Source: Thiotrichales bacterium
GTDB lineage: Bacteria > Pseudomonadota > Gammaproteobacteria > UWMA-0217
Reading direction: 5' to 3'
DNA length: 14,470 nucleotides
Assembly (NCBI GenBank): GCA_024763135.1
Contig: JANTGD010000052.1
Span: 1 to 14,470, forward strand
In this document: positions 1-8,800 of the stretch, in pieces
Layout of the letters: every line of letters begins with the position of its first letter
Position numbering within the stretch: position 1 is the first letter of the stretch
The notes under the pieces: model-generated
Databases searched by the model: none
What the model was told of the DNA's origin: nothing
The model's input: the letters and a program-made list of their open reading frames with translations, nothing else
Made by a program: the position numbers and the translations under genes

Positions 1-108
1 TGGTCACCTTATTGGTGATGAGAGGTTTTTCTGATTTGCCAGGTGCACCAAGAGCTTGCGTGGACTTTTGTGATCCAACTGAGGTTTTTAGGTTGATCAG
101 AGCTTCCT
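1..108 (-). mobile_element. possible edge of an insertion sequence (partial)
   Basis: Read on the minus strand, the stretch begins GGAAGCTCTGATCAACC (positions 108 to 92), which looks like the terminal repeat of an IS5-type element. A frame stays open from about 117 to the window edge and ends in ...KSEKPLITNKVT. There is no start codon inside the window and the other end is not visible, so this is inference from general resemblance only. The plus strand also has a 42-codon open frame (3-131) that resembles nothing I recognise. Outside the window a transposase on the minus strand would be expected if the call is right. Confidence 0.22.
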
Positions 109-123
109 TATTTCAGATCACCA

Positions 124-139
124 CTCGCTGAGTACTTAC
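124..139 (-). repeat. terminus of a dispersed palindromic repeat
   Basis: The sequence CTCGCTGAGTACTTAC is the reverse complement of the repeat start at 8981-8996 (GTAACTACTCAGCGAG), matching 15 of 16 bases. The adjoining sequence does not align, so this is probably one degenerate end of a family member that was interrupted or is diverged. Confidence 0.5.
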
Positions 140-210
140 CTTTCCAATTGGTAATAAACGTGCAAGCAAACGGAAAGGTGCTGCCGGGCATACTGTTCCC
201 GCTGTTGCCA

Positions 211-342
211 AGACAATCCATAGCAAAGCCTCAGTCAACGGAGCTCTGGGCGCTCAGGCAGCAAGCATGCCAATGCCTGGGAGCTGCGCCGTGTCCCAAA
301 AAATCCGGGACGCGCTGTATGAGACTTTGCTATGGATTGTCT
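211..342. repeat. Y-shaped inverted-repeat element, copy 1
   Basis: Two 23-nt arms (211-233 and 320-342) are reverse complements at 22 of 23 positions. They enclose 86 nt holding two further hairpins: AGCTC/AGGCA (242-246, 256-260) pairing with TGCCT/GAGCT (274-278, 281-285), and GCGC/GTCCC (286-289, 293-297) pairing with GGGAC/GCGC (307-311, 312-315). The predicted fold is a long stem opening into two arms. The same plan and related sequence recur at 13520-13626, which argues for a repeat family. The element ends 39 nt before the PepSY gene, so it sits in that gene's upstream region. Short frames running through it are not credible genes. Confidence 0.65.
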
Positions 343-381
343 TAGGCGCACAAAACGTACGAACTGATTGGAGACAAATCT

Positions 382-876
382 ATGAAAAACAGTTATTGCA
401 CACCAAAAACGCTCGTCATAGCGGGCCTTTTGAGTGGTATCGGTATGTTAGCGCACGCCGGAGACACCACCCCATCTGGCCAGCCCTTCGAGGGGATTGT
501 GATAGAGGATGTAGTGACGCTGGAAAAACTGCCGAGCGACGTACAGACCGGTTCCATCAAAATCGACGACGCAAATGAGCAGCAAATGGTTGCCCTGTCG
601 AAGCTTACTGCAACGCAGGCTATCCAACTGGCACGAACTGCGGTACCAGGCCGTGTCGTCGAAGTACAACTCGACGACGAAAACGGATATCTCATTTGGG
701 AAGTAACCGAACTGGACGATCAAGGTAAAGAGCTGCAACTCAAATTGGATGCGGGTAACGGCCGGCTGCTCGCAGCAGAAACCAGAGGCGACGACGAAGC
801 CGACCAAGAAAAGCACAGCAAATGGAAATTTTGGGAAGACAACGACAAGGATGAAAAAAGCGGTGATCGAGACTGA
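382..876 (+). CDS. exported PepSY-domain protein
   Basis: A 164-residue protein with a signal peptide (residues 1-26: basic start, hydrophobic core, AHA before the likely cut) and one PepSY-like domain at about residues 72-135. The domain shows the usual pattern: an early helix (LTATQAIQLARTAVPG), then two strands (VVEVQLDDENGYLIWEV and ELQLKLDAGNGRLLAAE). The tail (136-164) is very acidic and lysine-rich, probably disordered. PepSY domains are found in periplasmic or secreted proteins and are thought to bind or inhibit peptidases; some act in envelope signalling. No enzyme motif is visible, so the role here is open. The ATG at 382 has GGAG at 370-373, 8 nt upstream. It is followed by a strong stem at 910-959 and separated by 233 nt from the ABC genes, so it is probably its own transcription unit. 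Confidence 0.87.
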   Translation: MKNSYCTPKTLVIAGLLSGIGMLAHAGDTTPSGQPFEGIVIEDVVTLEKLPSDVQTGSIKIDDANEQQMVALSKLTATQAIQLARTAVPGRVVEVQLDDENGYLIWEVTELDDQGKELQLKLDAGNGRLLAAETRGDDEADQEKHSKWKFWEDNDKDEKSGDRD

Positions 877-909
877 AAGTCCTTGGATTTAAATCCGGCA
901 TTAGAATCA

Positions 910-959
910 AATAGATCGTGTTCAAAACGCCTGCATACTGCGGCTGAACACGATCTATT
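910..959. repeat. 15-bp perfect inverted repeat, possible terminator stem
   Basis: AATAGATCGTGTTCA (910-924) and TGAACACGATCTATT (945-959) are perfect reverse complements around a 20-nt loop, which can itself pair partly (GCC-GCA with TGCGGC). The stem starts 33 nt after the PepSY stop codon and could end that transcript, but no run of T follows, so a standard Rho-independent terminator is not shown. It could also be a protein-binding palindrome or a repeat remnant. Confidence 0.6.
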
Positions 960-981
960 AGCCAGGAGAACGAATAGGATG

Positions 982-1090
982 AGTAACTACTCATCGCGTT
1001 GTCAAAAAATGACGTAACCGCTCAGATTATTCCTGAAATGCATCCGATCAAGGCGAAAGGCGCATTTCAGAGGTGAGCTGAGTCGTTACT
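982..1090. repeat. 109-bp MITE-like palindromic repeat
   Basis: AGTAACTACTCA (982-993) and TGAGTCGTTACT (1079-1090) form terminal inverted repeats matching at 11 of 12 positions. A second, perfect 9-bp inverted repeat lies inside (CTGAAATGC 1033-1041, GCATTTCAG 1062-1070). The left half aligns with the repeat at 8981-9053. It occupies most of the gap before the ABC genes and ends 19 nt before their start codon, so it may contain or shape their promoter. Confidence 0.65.
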
Positions 1091-1109
1091 AGGTGAATAG
1101 AGGTACCCA

Positions 1110-2039
1110 ATGCTCATTGATGCCAACCATCTTGCTTTAACGCTGAATAACCGAGAAATTTTAAAAGATGTCAGCCTGCACATGGAAAAAGGTGAGATCT
1201 ACGGATTACTGGGTCCCAATGGAGCCGGTAAAAGCACGACCATTGCCTTGCTGCTTGGGTTGTATCACCCCGATAGGGGAGAAATAGCGCTGATGAGCAA
1301 TGCCTTTCAGCCGCGGCAAGTCGCGGTACGGCAGCGTATTGGTGTCATGCCCGAAATGGCTGGATTTTACCCTTGGATGAGTGCAAAAAACTACTTGGTG
1401 TGGTATGCAGGATTCTACGGAGGCATGCAATCCACCCCCAGGCAACTGCTACAGCGAGTGGGTCTTGAAGCCGCTGGCGATCGAGCAATCAGTCAGTTTT
1501 CTCGAGGCATGAAGCAGCGTCTTGCATTGGCCCGGGCACTGCTTCACGCGCCCGAATTACTCATTCTCGACGAACCCACCAATGGCCTTGATCCGCGCGG
1601 CCGTAGAGAAATTCATGATCTGCTACTGGAACTGGCTGAACAGGAAGCGGTCGGAATTTTGCTTAGCACGCATCTACTGGATGATGTCGAGCGTCTATGT
1701 ACGCGCATTGGCATTATCGATCAAGGCAGGACCGTGTTAGAGGACACTTTGGGGCGTTTACTCGACTCCCACACCCAACCCCGTTTTCGCTTACACATGC
1801 TGCACACACCGGAAAATCCCACCTTCCCTCCCACGGTCAGACTTTTATCCTGGGAGGAAGACTGGTGGACGCTGGAAATCAATTTATCGCAGGGCGTGAC
1901 ACTCGACCAGGTTTGGCAGACGCTGCTGCAAATGGGCTGGCACTTCGATGAAATTCACGCGCAGCGCGAAACGCTGGAAGATCGCTATCTCGAGCTTACG
2001 TTATCAAAGCCAACAAAATCGCAGGAGGTCGCCGCATGA
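1110..2039 (+). CDS. ABC transporter ATP-binding protein (ABC-2 exporter type)
   Basis: A 309-residue cytoplasmic ATPase that would power export or membrane extraction through the permease encoded next. All nucleotide-binding motifs are present: Walker A GPNGAGKST (35-43), a Q-loop region IGVMPE (77-82) with Glu at the usual Gln place as in many ABC-2 ATPases, signature FSRGMKQR (130-137), Walker B LLILDEP (150-156), D-loop GLDP (159-162) and H-loop STH (186-188). About 90 residues follow the ATPase core and form a C-terminal extension typical of DrrA/CcmA-like and NatA-like subunits. The ATG at 1110 has AGAGG at 1099-1103. The stop codon overlaps the permease start (ATGA, 2036-2039). No substrate can be read from the sequence. 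Confidence 0.95.
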   Translation: MLIDANHLALTLNNREILKDVSLHMEKGEIYGLLGPNGAGKSTTIALLLGLYHPDRGEIALMSNAFQPRQVAVRQRIGVMPEMAGFYPWMSAKNYLVWYAGFYGGMQSTPRQLLQRVGLEAAGDRAISQFSRGMKQRLALARALLHAPELLILDEPTNGLDPRGRREIHDLLLELAEQEAVGILLSTHLLDDVERLCTRIGIIDQGRTVLEDTLGRLLDSHTQPRFRLHMLHTPENPTFPPTVRLLSWEEDWWTLEINLSQGVTLDQVWQTLLQMGWHFDEIHAQRETLEDRYLELTLSKPTKSQEVAA

Positions 2040-2791
2040 GTCCTGTCTCACTCATAATGCGCAAAGAGCACAGTGCATTGTTGCAAAACCAACGTGGCCT
2101 GGCATGGCTGCTCGCATACACCGGCATCCTGTCCGCGTTTGCATTACTCCTTATCAGCAATCGCGAACTGAGTTTGCTGGACAATGCACAGGTGGTTTAT
2201 ATGATGGCAGGCACCGTGACTGCCGCAGGGGCGTTGATTGCAGTTGTCATGGGCGCCGATACCTACGCTGGAGAACGTGAACGCGGAACGCTGGTTCCAC
2301 TGCTCACAGCTCCGATTACACCCACACAACTGCTCGCTGGTAAAGCCATTGGTTTGGCCAGCGCCTGGCTAGCCATGTACCTGCTTGCCCTGCCTTATCT
2401 TTGGGCAGTCGGCGCAGGAGGACAAAATCTGGCGCAAGCCATTGCCTATCTCGCCCTGTTCGGGACGCCTGTGGTACTCGGCTTCGGCTATTTGACCATG
2501 GCACTGTCGGCACGCAGTGGCAGCGTGTTGTCGGCTCTGTTGACCGGTTTGATTGTACTGCTGTTTGCTGCCAGCCCACTGCTGATCGGCCCAGGCTTGC
2601 GACACAGTCTCATAGGAAAGATTATCGATTCGGTCAATCCTTTTTCGGGCGCACTCAATACTTATGACGCAGTCATTATTGATAGTGAACCATTGTCCGC
2701 GCAGCTCAGTCGCTTGCTTTTGGTATTGGTGTGGCTCGGACTCACCTATATACTAGCTCGACTCGCGTCCAAGCAACCAGCCTTTCAATAA
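2036..2791 (+). CDS. ABC-2 type transporter permease
   Basis: A 251-residue inner-membrane protein with six predicted membrane segments at about residues 22-41, 54-74, 104-124, 133-158, 163-185 and 224-242. Between segments 2 and 3 lies the charged DTYAGERERGTLVPLLTAP block (75-93), the hallmark of ABC-2 permeases of the NosY/GldF type, which contacts the ATPase. The gene overlaps the ATPase by 4 nt and has a near-perfect ribosome site AGGAGG (2023-2028) 7 nt before the ATG, so the two are made together and probably form a homodimeric permease with two ATPase subunits. NosY itself is unlikely, because no nosD, nosL or nosZ is nearby. The substrate is unknown. Confidence 0.93.
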   Translation: MSPVSLIMRKEHSALLQNQRGLAWLLAYTGILSAFALLLISNRELSLLDNAQVVYMMAGTVTAAGALIAVVMGADTYAGERERGTLVPLLTAPITPTQLLAGKAIGLASAWLAMYLLALPYLWAVGAGGQNLAQAIAYLALFGTPVVLGFGYLTMALSARSGSVLSALLTGLIVLLFAASPLLIGPGLRHSLIGKIIDSVNPFSGALNTYDAVIIDSEPLSAQLSRLLLVLVWLGLTYILARLASKQPAFQ

Positions 2792-2852
2792 TCGGCTGTG
2801 TCTGGTAGCGATTGAGGCTGAGTCATTACCACTCATCTTGAGGAATCTATCC

Positions 2853-3383
2853 ATGAAATTAATTTCCGTTGGATTGTGGCTGCTGCTCTTATTCGCTGGC
2901 AGCGTCTCAGCAAGCAGCGTCGATTTACACTTGACCCCCAGCGCAAACAATCCCGAGCATCCCACCATGGGGGATTGGATGCATTTCAACAGTGTCATTC
3001 AAAACTCGGGGGTTACCCCAATCGACGGCTTAGTAGCCTGGATCAGCTTGATCGAAGTGACCCCCGGCAAAGAGCAGCCAATGGATCTCGAAGATTGGAG
3101 TGCCCACAAAGCCGTCACTGGGACGCAACTGCCGCCTGGCGCAACGCTGGAAACCGATTGGCCGGTAAGACTCATTCAAAACGGGGATTACCGAGTGGTG
3201 ATCAGTGCCACCGATCGCAATGCACATACCGTATTCACGAGTCCCACGCTTCAATTTCACGTCACCCTCAAACCGGTGATTTCCTCATCACGTATACTGC
3301 CAATCGCGCTCGGTATTCCTTTATTGCTGATAATGCTGCTCATCTTGCAGCGGTTTCGCGGACACAGTCGAACTTCGCATTGA
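2853..3383 (+). CDS. exported, membrane-anchored beta-rich protein of unknown function
   Basis: I do not recognise a named family. The 176-residue product has a signal peptide or N-terminal anchor (1-20, cut after VSA), a periplasmic domain (21-147) rich in beta-strand patterns (VVISATD, LQFHVTLKP), and a C-terminal membrane segment (149-167) with a basic tail RFRGHSR facing the cytoplasm. The pattern suggests an immunoglobulin-like or FixH/YtkA-like fold, which is inference. The ATG at 2853 is preferred over the TTG at 2838 because GAGG (2840-2843) sits 9 nt before it. It lies 61 nt after the permease and 63 nt before the efflux channel on the same strand, so it probably belongs to the same operon and may be a periplasmic partner of the ABC exporter. 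Confidence 0.8.
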   Translation: MKLISVGLWLLLLFAGSVSASSVDLHLTPSANNPEHPTMGDWMHFNSVIQNSGVTPIDGLVAWISLIEVTPGKEQPMDLEDWSAHKAVTGTQLPPGATLETDWPVRLIQNGDYRVVISATDRNAHTVFTSPTLQFHVTLKPVISSSRILPIALGIPLLLIMLLILQRFRGHSRTSH

Positions 3384-3412
3384 CGAGTAAGACGCATAAA
3401 AACTCCTAAAAT
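3380..3412 (+). promoter_or_regulatory. weak candidate internal promoter before the efflux channel gene
   Basis: TTGACG (3380-3385), overlapping the previous stop codon, could be a -35 box, and TAAAAT (3407-3412) a -10 box, but the 21-nt spacing is too long for a standard sigma-70 promoter. TCCTAA at 3404-3409 gives an 18-nt spacing but is a poor -10 box. It would allow the RND part to be expressed apart from the ABC part. Confidence 0.18.
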
Positions 3413-3446
3413 ACATTTTTGCTTGAAAACCGGGTGGAGAATTTCA

Positions 3447-4856
3447 ATGTCGAGAATTTTAGATCTACGCACCGCTGCTTTATCACTGAGCATACTGACA
3501 GCTTTGGGGCTTTTTGTCGGGTTAAGCGGTTGTGCGAGCTACCAGGCAAAACCCCTCGACACAGAAACGCAGCTGCCCGAAAACGCACAAGCATTACTGA
3601 CCACTTCAGCAGTACCAACCCAGGCCAAGCAACGTACAGAAATCGATTTCAGCGATGGGCTGAATTTACAAGAGATCAGTGTGCTTGCGGTGCTCAACAA
3701 CCCTGAGCTGAAGGCCAAACGCGCCCAGTTGGCAGTGGCAGGGGCGCAGGCTTTTGCGGCAGGGTTATTACCGGATCCACAACTCAGTTACAGTCTCGAT
3801 CACCCCACCGGTTTCACCCCTGGTCTGGTCAATGCGATGTCCCTTGGATTCGGTTATGACATTATTCCGTTGATTACCCGCCAGGCCAACCTCCGCGCCG
3901 CCCGGCATGGCCAAACGCAGGTGCGGCTGGATCTGTTGTGGCAGGAATGGCAAACCATACAACAGGCCAAAATACTCGCGGTGCGTCTGCTGACAAAAGC
4001 AGAACAAATCGCCCTCTTGCGCCAAATGCGCGAACTCTACCTCACGCGTTTTACGCGCTCAGAACGAGCGCTGCAGGCGGGAGACACAACCTTGGATATC
4101 CATGGTACCGATCTCACAGCCTTACTCGACAGCCTCAGCCAGCTAAGCCAATTGGAACAAGCGCAGAATCGAACACAGCATGATCTAAACCGTCTGCTTG
4201 GGCTCGCGCCATCCGCGCACCCCCAATTGACCCAACTCTCCCCACCTGCGGAAAAGTCAGCACAAAGCCTACCTACAGAGGTTGCTAAAATTGTCGAACG
4301 ACGCCCCGACCTCATGGCGCTCAGAGCGGGTTATGCCAGCGAAGAAGCGCGTGTACGGGCGGCGATTCTGAGTCAGTTTCCATCCCTGGGTATCAGTATC
4401 AATCGTGCACGGGATACGGGCAGTGTGTATACCAGCGGTCTGAGCGTCTCTCTCAATCTCCCGCTGTTTTCTGGCAATCGCGGCAATATTGCCATTGCGC
4501 GCGCAACACGCCAGCAGCTCTTTACTGAATACCACGCGCGTATCGTGCAGACCGAATCGGAAATCGATCAAATATTCAAATTACAAGCGTTGTTACGCAA
4601 TCAACAACAGCAGCTGCAACAATTCCTGCCCCGACTGCAAAAACTGGTAGAAAAAGCACGCAGTGCTTACCAACAGGGGGATATCGATGCCCTCACTTTT
4701 CTTAATATGGAATCTACCTGGGTCAATAAGCGGCTTGAACAGCTATCCCTCAGCCAAAGCGTCTGGGAAAACCACATCGCTCTCACAACCCTACTTGCAG
4801 AACCCGAATCCGATCCCTTTACCAATAAGAATACAGCAAAGGCCAAGCAACCATGA
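3447..4856 (+). CDS. outer-membrane efflux lipoprotein (TolC/NodT type)
   Basis: A 469-residue outer-membrane channel for tripartite efflux. The N-terminus is a lipoprotein signal with lipobox LSGC and the lipidated cysteine at residue 29, followed by Ala-Ser, so it should go to the outer membrane. Two outer-membrane-efflux (OEP) repeats follow. The first is at about 75-255, starting at NNPELKAKRAQLAVAGAQ, with a long coiled helix up to NRLLGLAP. The second is at about 280-452, starting at the typical RRPDLMALRAGYASEEARVRAA, with a Gln-rich helix near 385-395. ATG 3447 is chosen over TTG 3423 because GGTGGAG lies just before it and the signal peptide then starts correctly. The stop overlaps the adaptor start (4853-4856). 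It is the only channel gene in the window and may serve both RND pumps. Confidence 0.93.
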   Translation: MSRILDLRTAALSLSILTALGLFVGLSGCASYQAKPLDTETQLPENAQALLTTSAVPTQAKQRTEIDFSDGLNLQEISVLAVLNNPELKAKRAQLAVAGAQAFAAGLLPDPQLSYSLDHPTGFTPGLVNAMSLGFGYDIIPLITRQANLRAARHGQTQVRLDLLWQEWQTIQQAKILAVRLLTKAEQIALLRQMRELYLTRFTRSERALQAGDTTLDIHGTDLTALLDSLSQLSQLEQAQNRTQHDLNRLLGLAPSAHPQLTQLSPPAEKSAQSLPTEVAKIVERRPDLMALRAGYASEEARVRAAILSQFPSLGISINRARDTGSVYTSGLSVSLNLPLFSGNRGNIAIARATRQQLFTEYHARIVQTESEIDQIFKLQALLRNQQQQLQQFLPRLQKLVEKARSAYQQGDIDALTFLNMESTWVNKRLEQLSLSQSVWENHIALTTLLAEPESDPFTNKNTAKAKQP

Positions 4857-5899
4857 TGTCACGTTTCCTACTGCGCCCATCCTCCTTATTGTTAACGGTG
4901 CTATTACTGATTCAATGCGGCACTCTTTCAGCCGAGACACCGAGCGCATTGATCCGCTCAGTTCCTATTGCCAGTCAATCACTGACCGAAACATTACGAG
5001 CATTCGGTACCTTGGAACCCGATCCCGATCAAATACTGAGCCTCTCTCTGCCGCATGCCGGTCTGGTTAATCGGATATGGGTGCGACTGGGCCAACGTGT
5101 CAAACGGGGAGACCCCTTGCTGGAAATTATCACCTCGCCGGATGCACGGATGGCCTATCTGCAGGCACTGAGCGCCGTCGATTTCGCCACGCGCGATGTC
5201 CAACGCCAGGAACGCCTACTCGAAGAACAACTTGCGACCAAAGCGCAAGTCGATGCAGCGCGCAAAAACTTACAGGATGCACAAGCCAAGCTCAGCGCCT
5301 TAAAAAAACGTGGTCAGGACAGTACCGAAGAGACCTTGCGCGCCCCCATGGACGGTATTCTGACCCGCCTGGATGTGTCTCAGGGACAACGCGTTCAGGC
5401 CGATACTACGGCACTGCTAATCGCAGCTGAGCAGCGCTTAATTGCACGCCTGGGATTGGAACCCGAGGATCTTAAACATATTCAACCCAATGCGTCCGTT
5501 TCAATACGCTCAGTATTTGTGCCCGAAATACAGATCGCTACACAAATCCGAGAAATACACGCCATGATCGATCCCGCCACCCACCTGGTTGAGGCACTCG
5601 CCCCTATTCCTGAGGCGCAAATCGATCACCTGATACTCGGCAGCCGTATCATTGCGCAGATCGAAATCAAAACACAAACCGCGCTAGTGGTGCCTCGCAG
5701 TGCGGTATTGAACGATGCACAAGGTGCTTATATCTTTGTCGTCGCACAGGGCAAAGCGAAAAAAATCCATGTTGAAGAAGGGATTGAAACTCAACAAAAA
5801 ATCGCAATATCAAGTCCACAATTGCAAGCCGGTGACTCAGTCGTTATCAGTGGTAATTACGAATTGAGCGATGGCATGTCCGTGCGGGAGGCGCCTTAA
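4853..5899 (+). CDS. RND efflux periplasmic adaptor subunit (CusB/HlyD family), first
   Basis: A 348-residue membrane-fusion protein that should bridge the RND pump and the outer-membrane channel. It has a signal peptide (about 1-27, LSA before the cut), a biotinyl-lipoyl-like domain in two halves (61-97, with HAGLVNRIWVRLGQRVKRGDPLLEI, and 160-190, with LRAPMDGILTRLDVSQGQRV), a coiled-coil hairpin between them (98-156), a beta-barrel (about 195-270) and a membrane-proximal domain (about 275-345). The cysteine at 22 is preceded by LIQ, which is not a good lipobox. No Met- or His-rich metal-binding segment of the CusB kind is seen. The gene overlaps the upstream channel gene by 4 nt (a second ATG at 4856 is possible) and the downstream pump gene by 1 nt. 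Confidence 0.93.
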   Translation: MMSRFLLRPSSLLLTVLLLIQCGTLSAETPSALIRSVPIASQSLTETLRAFGTLEPDPDQILSLSLPHAGLVNRIWVRLGQRVKRGDPLLEIITSPDARMAYLQALSAVDFATRDVQRQERLLEEQLATKAQVDAARKNLQDAQAKLSALKKRGQDSTEETLRAPMDGILTRLDVSQGQRVQADTTALLIAAEQRLIARLGLEPEDLKHIQPNASVSIRSVFVPEIQIATQIREIHAMIDPATHLVEALAPIPEAQIDHLILGSRIIAQIEIKTQTALVVPRSAVLNDAQGAYIFVVAQGKAKKIHVEEGIETQQKIAISSPQLQAGDSVVISGNYELSDGMSVREAP

Positions 5900-8800
5900 T
5901 GGATATCGCACATTGGGCGGCCGCGCACCGCCGCTCTGTTTTATTTTTGGTTGCTATATTGGCTCTGGCGGGTATCGTTGCAGCATTCAAGTTACCCGTC
6001 GCCTTGTTTCCGCATGTGGATTTTCCCCGTGTCGTCGTTTCGCTCGACGCGGGAGACCGGCCAGCCGATCAGATGACGATCGCCGTCACCAGAAAAGTGG
6101 AACAGGCAGTGCGCAGCGTGCCTGGAGTGGCAAATTTACGCTCAACCACCAGTCGTGGCAGTGCTGAACTGTCCATTAATTTTAAGTGGGGCAATGATAT
6201 GGTTGCGGCGATGCTACAAGTTGAGTCTGCAGTCAATCAAATTCTCCCAGAACTGCCGGCGGGCACCCGGTTTAGCGTACGCCGCATGGATCCCACTGTG
6301 TTCCCGGTGGCAGCCTACAGCCTTACCTCGGATACTGCATCATTGGTTGCATTGCGGGATCTCGCACAGTATCAATTTATCCCGTTGTTATCTTCTATCA
6401 ATGGCGTTGCCAAAGTTACTGTGCTCGGTGGCCAACAGGCCGAATATCGTATCGAAATAGATCCCGAAAAACTCGCGGCATTCGGATTGACCTTCCGCGA
6501 TGTTGCATCCGCGCTGTCCGCAGCCAATGTTCTGCAAGCGGTAGGACGGCTAGAAGATCATTACAAGCTGTATTTAATGCTCTCGGATACACGCATCCGC
6601 TCCCTTGATACCATACGCGCAACCGTTTTACGCAGCGGTGCCGACGGACTGGTGCGATTGGATGATATCGCCAATGTAACCGCCACCACCGCGCCTCAAT
6701 GGCTGCGCGTCACCGCAGATGGGCATGATGCGGTACTGGTACAAATCTATCAGCAACCCGGTGGCAATACGGTGCAAATCGTCCGGGCTGTCAAGCAACA
6801 TCTGGCCGATTTTCAAAACAAACTACCCAAGGGCGTCAAGATTGCCAACTGGTATGATCAAAGCCAGTTGATTACCGAATCAGCCAAAAGCGTCCGTGAT
6901 GCTATTGCGATTGGTGTCGGGCTCGCAGCATTGGTTTTATTATTATTTCTACGCAGTATTAAAATTACGCTGGTAGCAATTTTAGTCGTGCCTTCGGTAC
7001 TGGCGAGCACTGTACTGTTACTTAAGATTTTGAATATGAGTTTCAATATTATGACGCTCGGAGGTATGGCTGCGGCCGTGGGACTGATCGTCGACGATGC
7101 GATCGTAATGATTGAGCATATTATCCGCCGATTACGCGAACGCAGCCAGGATATTGCATTGACTATTCGCGAAGCCGCCATCGAATTCACCCCTCCGCTG
7201 GCTGGTTCCTCAGCAGCGACAATTATTATTTTTGCGCCCTTGGCATTCCTAAGTGGCGTGACAGGCGCTTTCTTCAAAGCCTTGTCGTTAACTATGGCCA
7301 GCAGCTTATTCATTTCTTTTTTGCTCGCATGGTTAGCGGTTCCCTTATTGGCCGAACACTTACTGAGTCATAAAGATGCGGAAAAAGAAGATATCGGCGC
7401 ACTCTACACGCGACTGCTCGAACACTACAAAAATCTTATGCAAAGACTCATGCGCCGACCATGGCTCGTTTTATTCGGGGTGATTCCGCTGCTATTACTG
7501 GGTTATATCGCGTACAAACAAGTCGGGTCTGGATTCATGCCGCATATGGATGAGGGAGGCTTTATACTTGACTATCGCGCAGCACCCGGCACCTCTTTGA
7601 CAGAAACTGACCGTCTATTACGCCAGGTGGAGGCCATTCTGCAGTCCAATCCTGCGGTTGAAACCTATTCCCGCCGCACGGGTGCGCAACTTGGCGGTGG
7701 TATTACCGAAGCGAATGAGGGTGATTTTTTTGTCCGCCTGAACCCCCTGCCCCGTCCACCCATCGACGAGGTAATGGACGAGATCCGCGGTAAAATCGAA
7801 GCCCGGGTGCCTGGTTTAGAAGTGGAAATGGCATTGCTTATGGAGGATTTGATTGGAGATCTGACGGCGGTCCCCCAGCCTATAGAGATCAAACTCTATA
7901 GTGACAATCAGCAAACCTTGCTCACAACTGCACCCAAGGTAGCGCAGGCTATTTCTCAAATCACTGGTGTCGTCGACGTGCAAAATGGAATCGTGCTTGC
8001 GGGCGATGCGATTAATATTATAGTCGATCGCGACAAAGCAGCGTTGGAAGGGATCGATCCGGATGGTGTGACACAACAACTCGATGCCTGGTTTACGGGG
8101 CTAGTGACAACCCAGGTTCAACAAGGGATTAAACTCATCAATGTGCGTGTTTGGGTGCCACAGGCGGCACGCGAGCGGGTCACTGCAATCGACAAGATCT
8201 GGTTACGGGCCCAGGACGGACATCGCTTTCCGCTTAGTCGGATTGCGCGGCTTTCCATTGAAACAGGACAACCGCAAATCACCCGTGATAATCTGAAACG
8301 CATGGTGGCGGTGACAGGCCGCATCAGCGGTCGCGATTTGGGTTCAACGATCCGTGATGTTAAGACCACGCTGGCACGCAGTGGATTTTTACCGCAATCG
8401 GTGTATTACGAACTCGGCGGCCTGTATAAACAGCAACAAATCGCATTTCAAGGCTTGATTGCGGTTTTTGTGGCAGCCCTTGCCCTGGTCTTTTTGCTGC
8501 TGCTATTCCTATATGAAGCATTTTCAGCGGCGGTGGCCATTATGTTATCACCCTTGATTGCAATGGCAGCTGTGTTTACCGGGCTATGGGTGACGGGCAT
8601 TGAGCTGAATATTACCGCCATGATGGGTATGACCATGATTGTCGGTATTGTCACTGAAGTGTCGATTTTTTATTTTTCGGAATATCATGAATTGCTCAAA
8701 ACCCCCAATAGCAATCCAGAGACTGCGCTGATCGAAGCAGGCAGCAAGCGCCTACGGCCAATCATGATGACTACTCTGGCCGCGATCCTTGCACTGCTGC

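Noticed and set aside
148..578. Open frames of 65 and 103 codons before and over the PepSY gene
   Set aside because: They cross the folded repeat and the real PepSY gene in another frame and show no protein family features.
1110..2791. The ABC pair as NosF-NosY of nitrous-oxide reductase assembly
   Set aside because: The permease type is similar, but no nosD, nosL, nosZ or copper chaperone is present and the neighbours are efflux genes.
6858..7313. 151-codon minus-strand open frame inside RND1
   Set aside because: It is antisense to conserved TM2-TM6 codons of the pump; low-complexity Ile/Thr/Ala composition is a shadow of the membrane segments.
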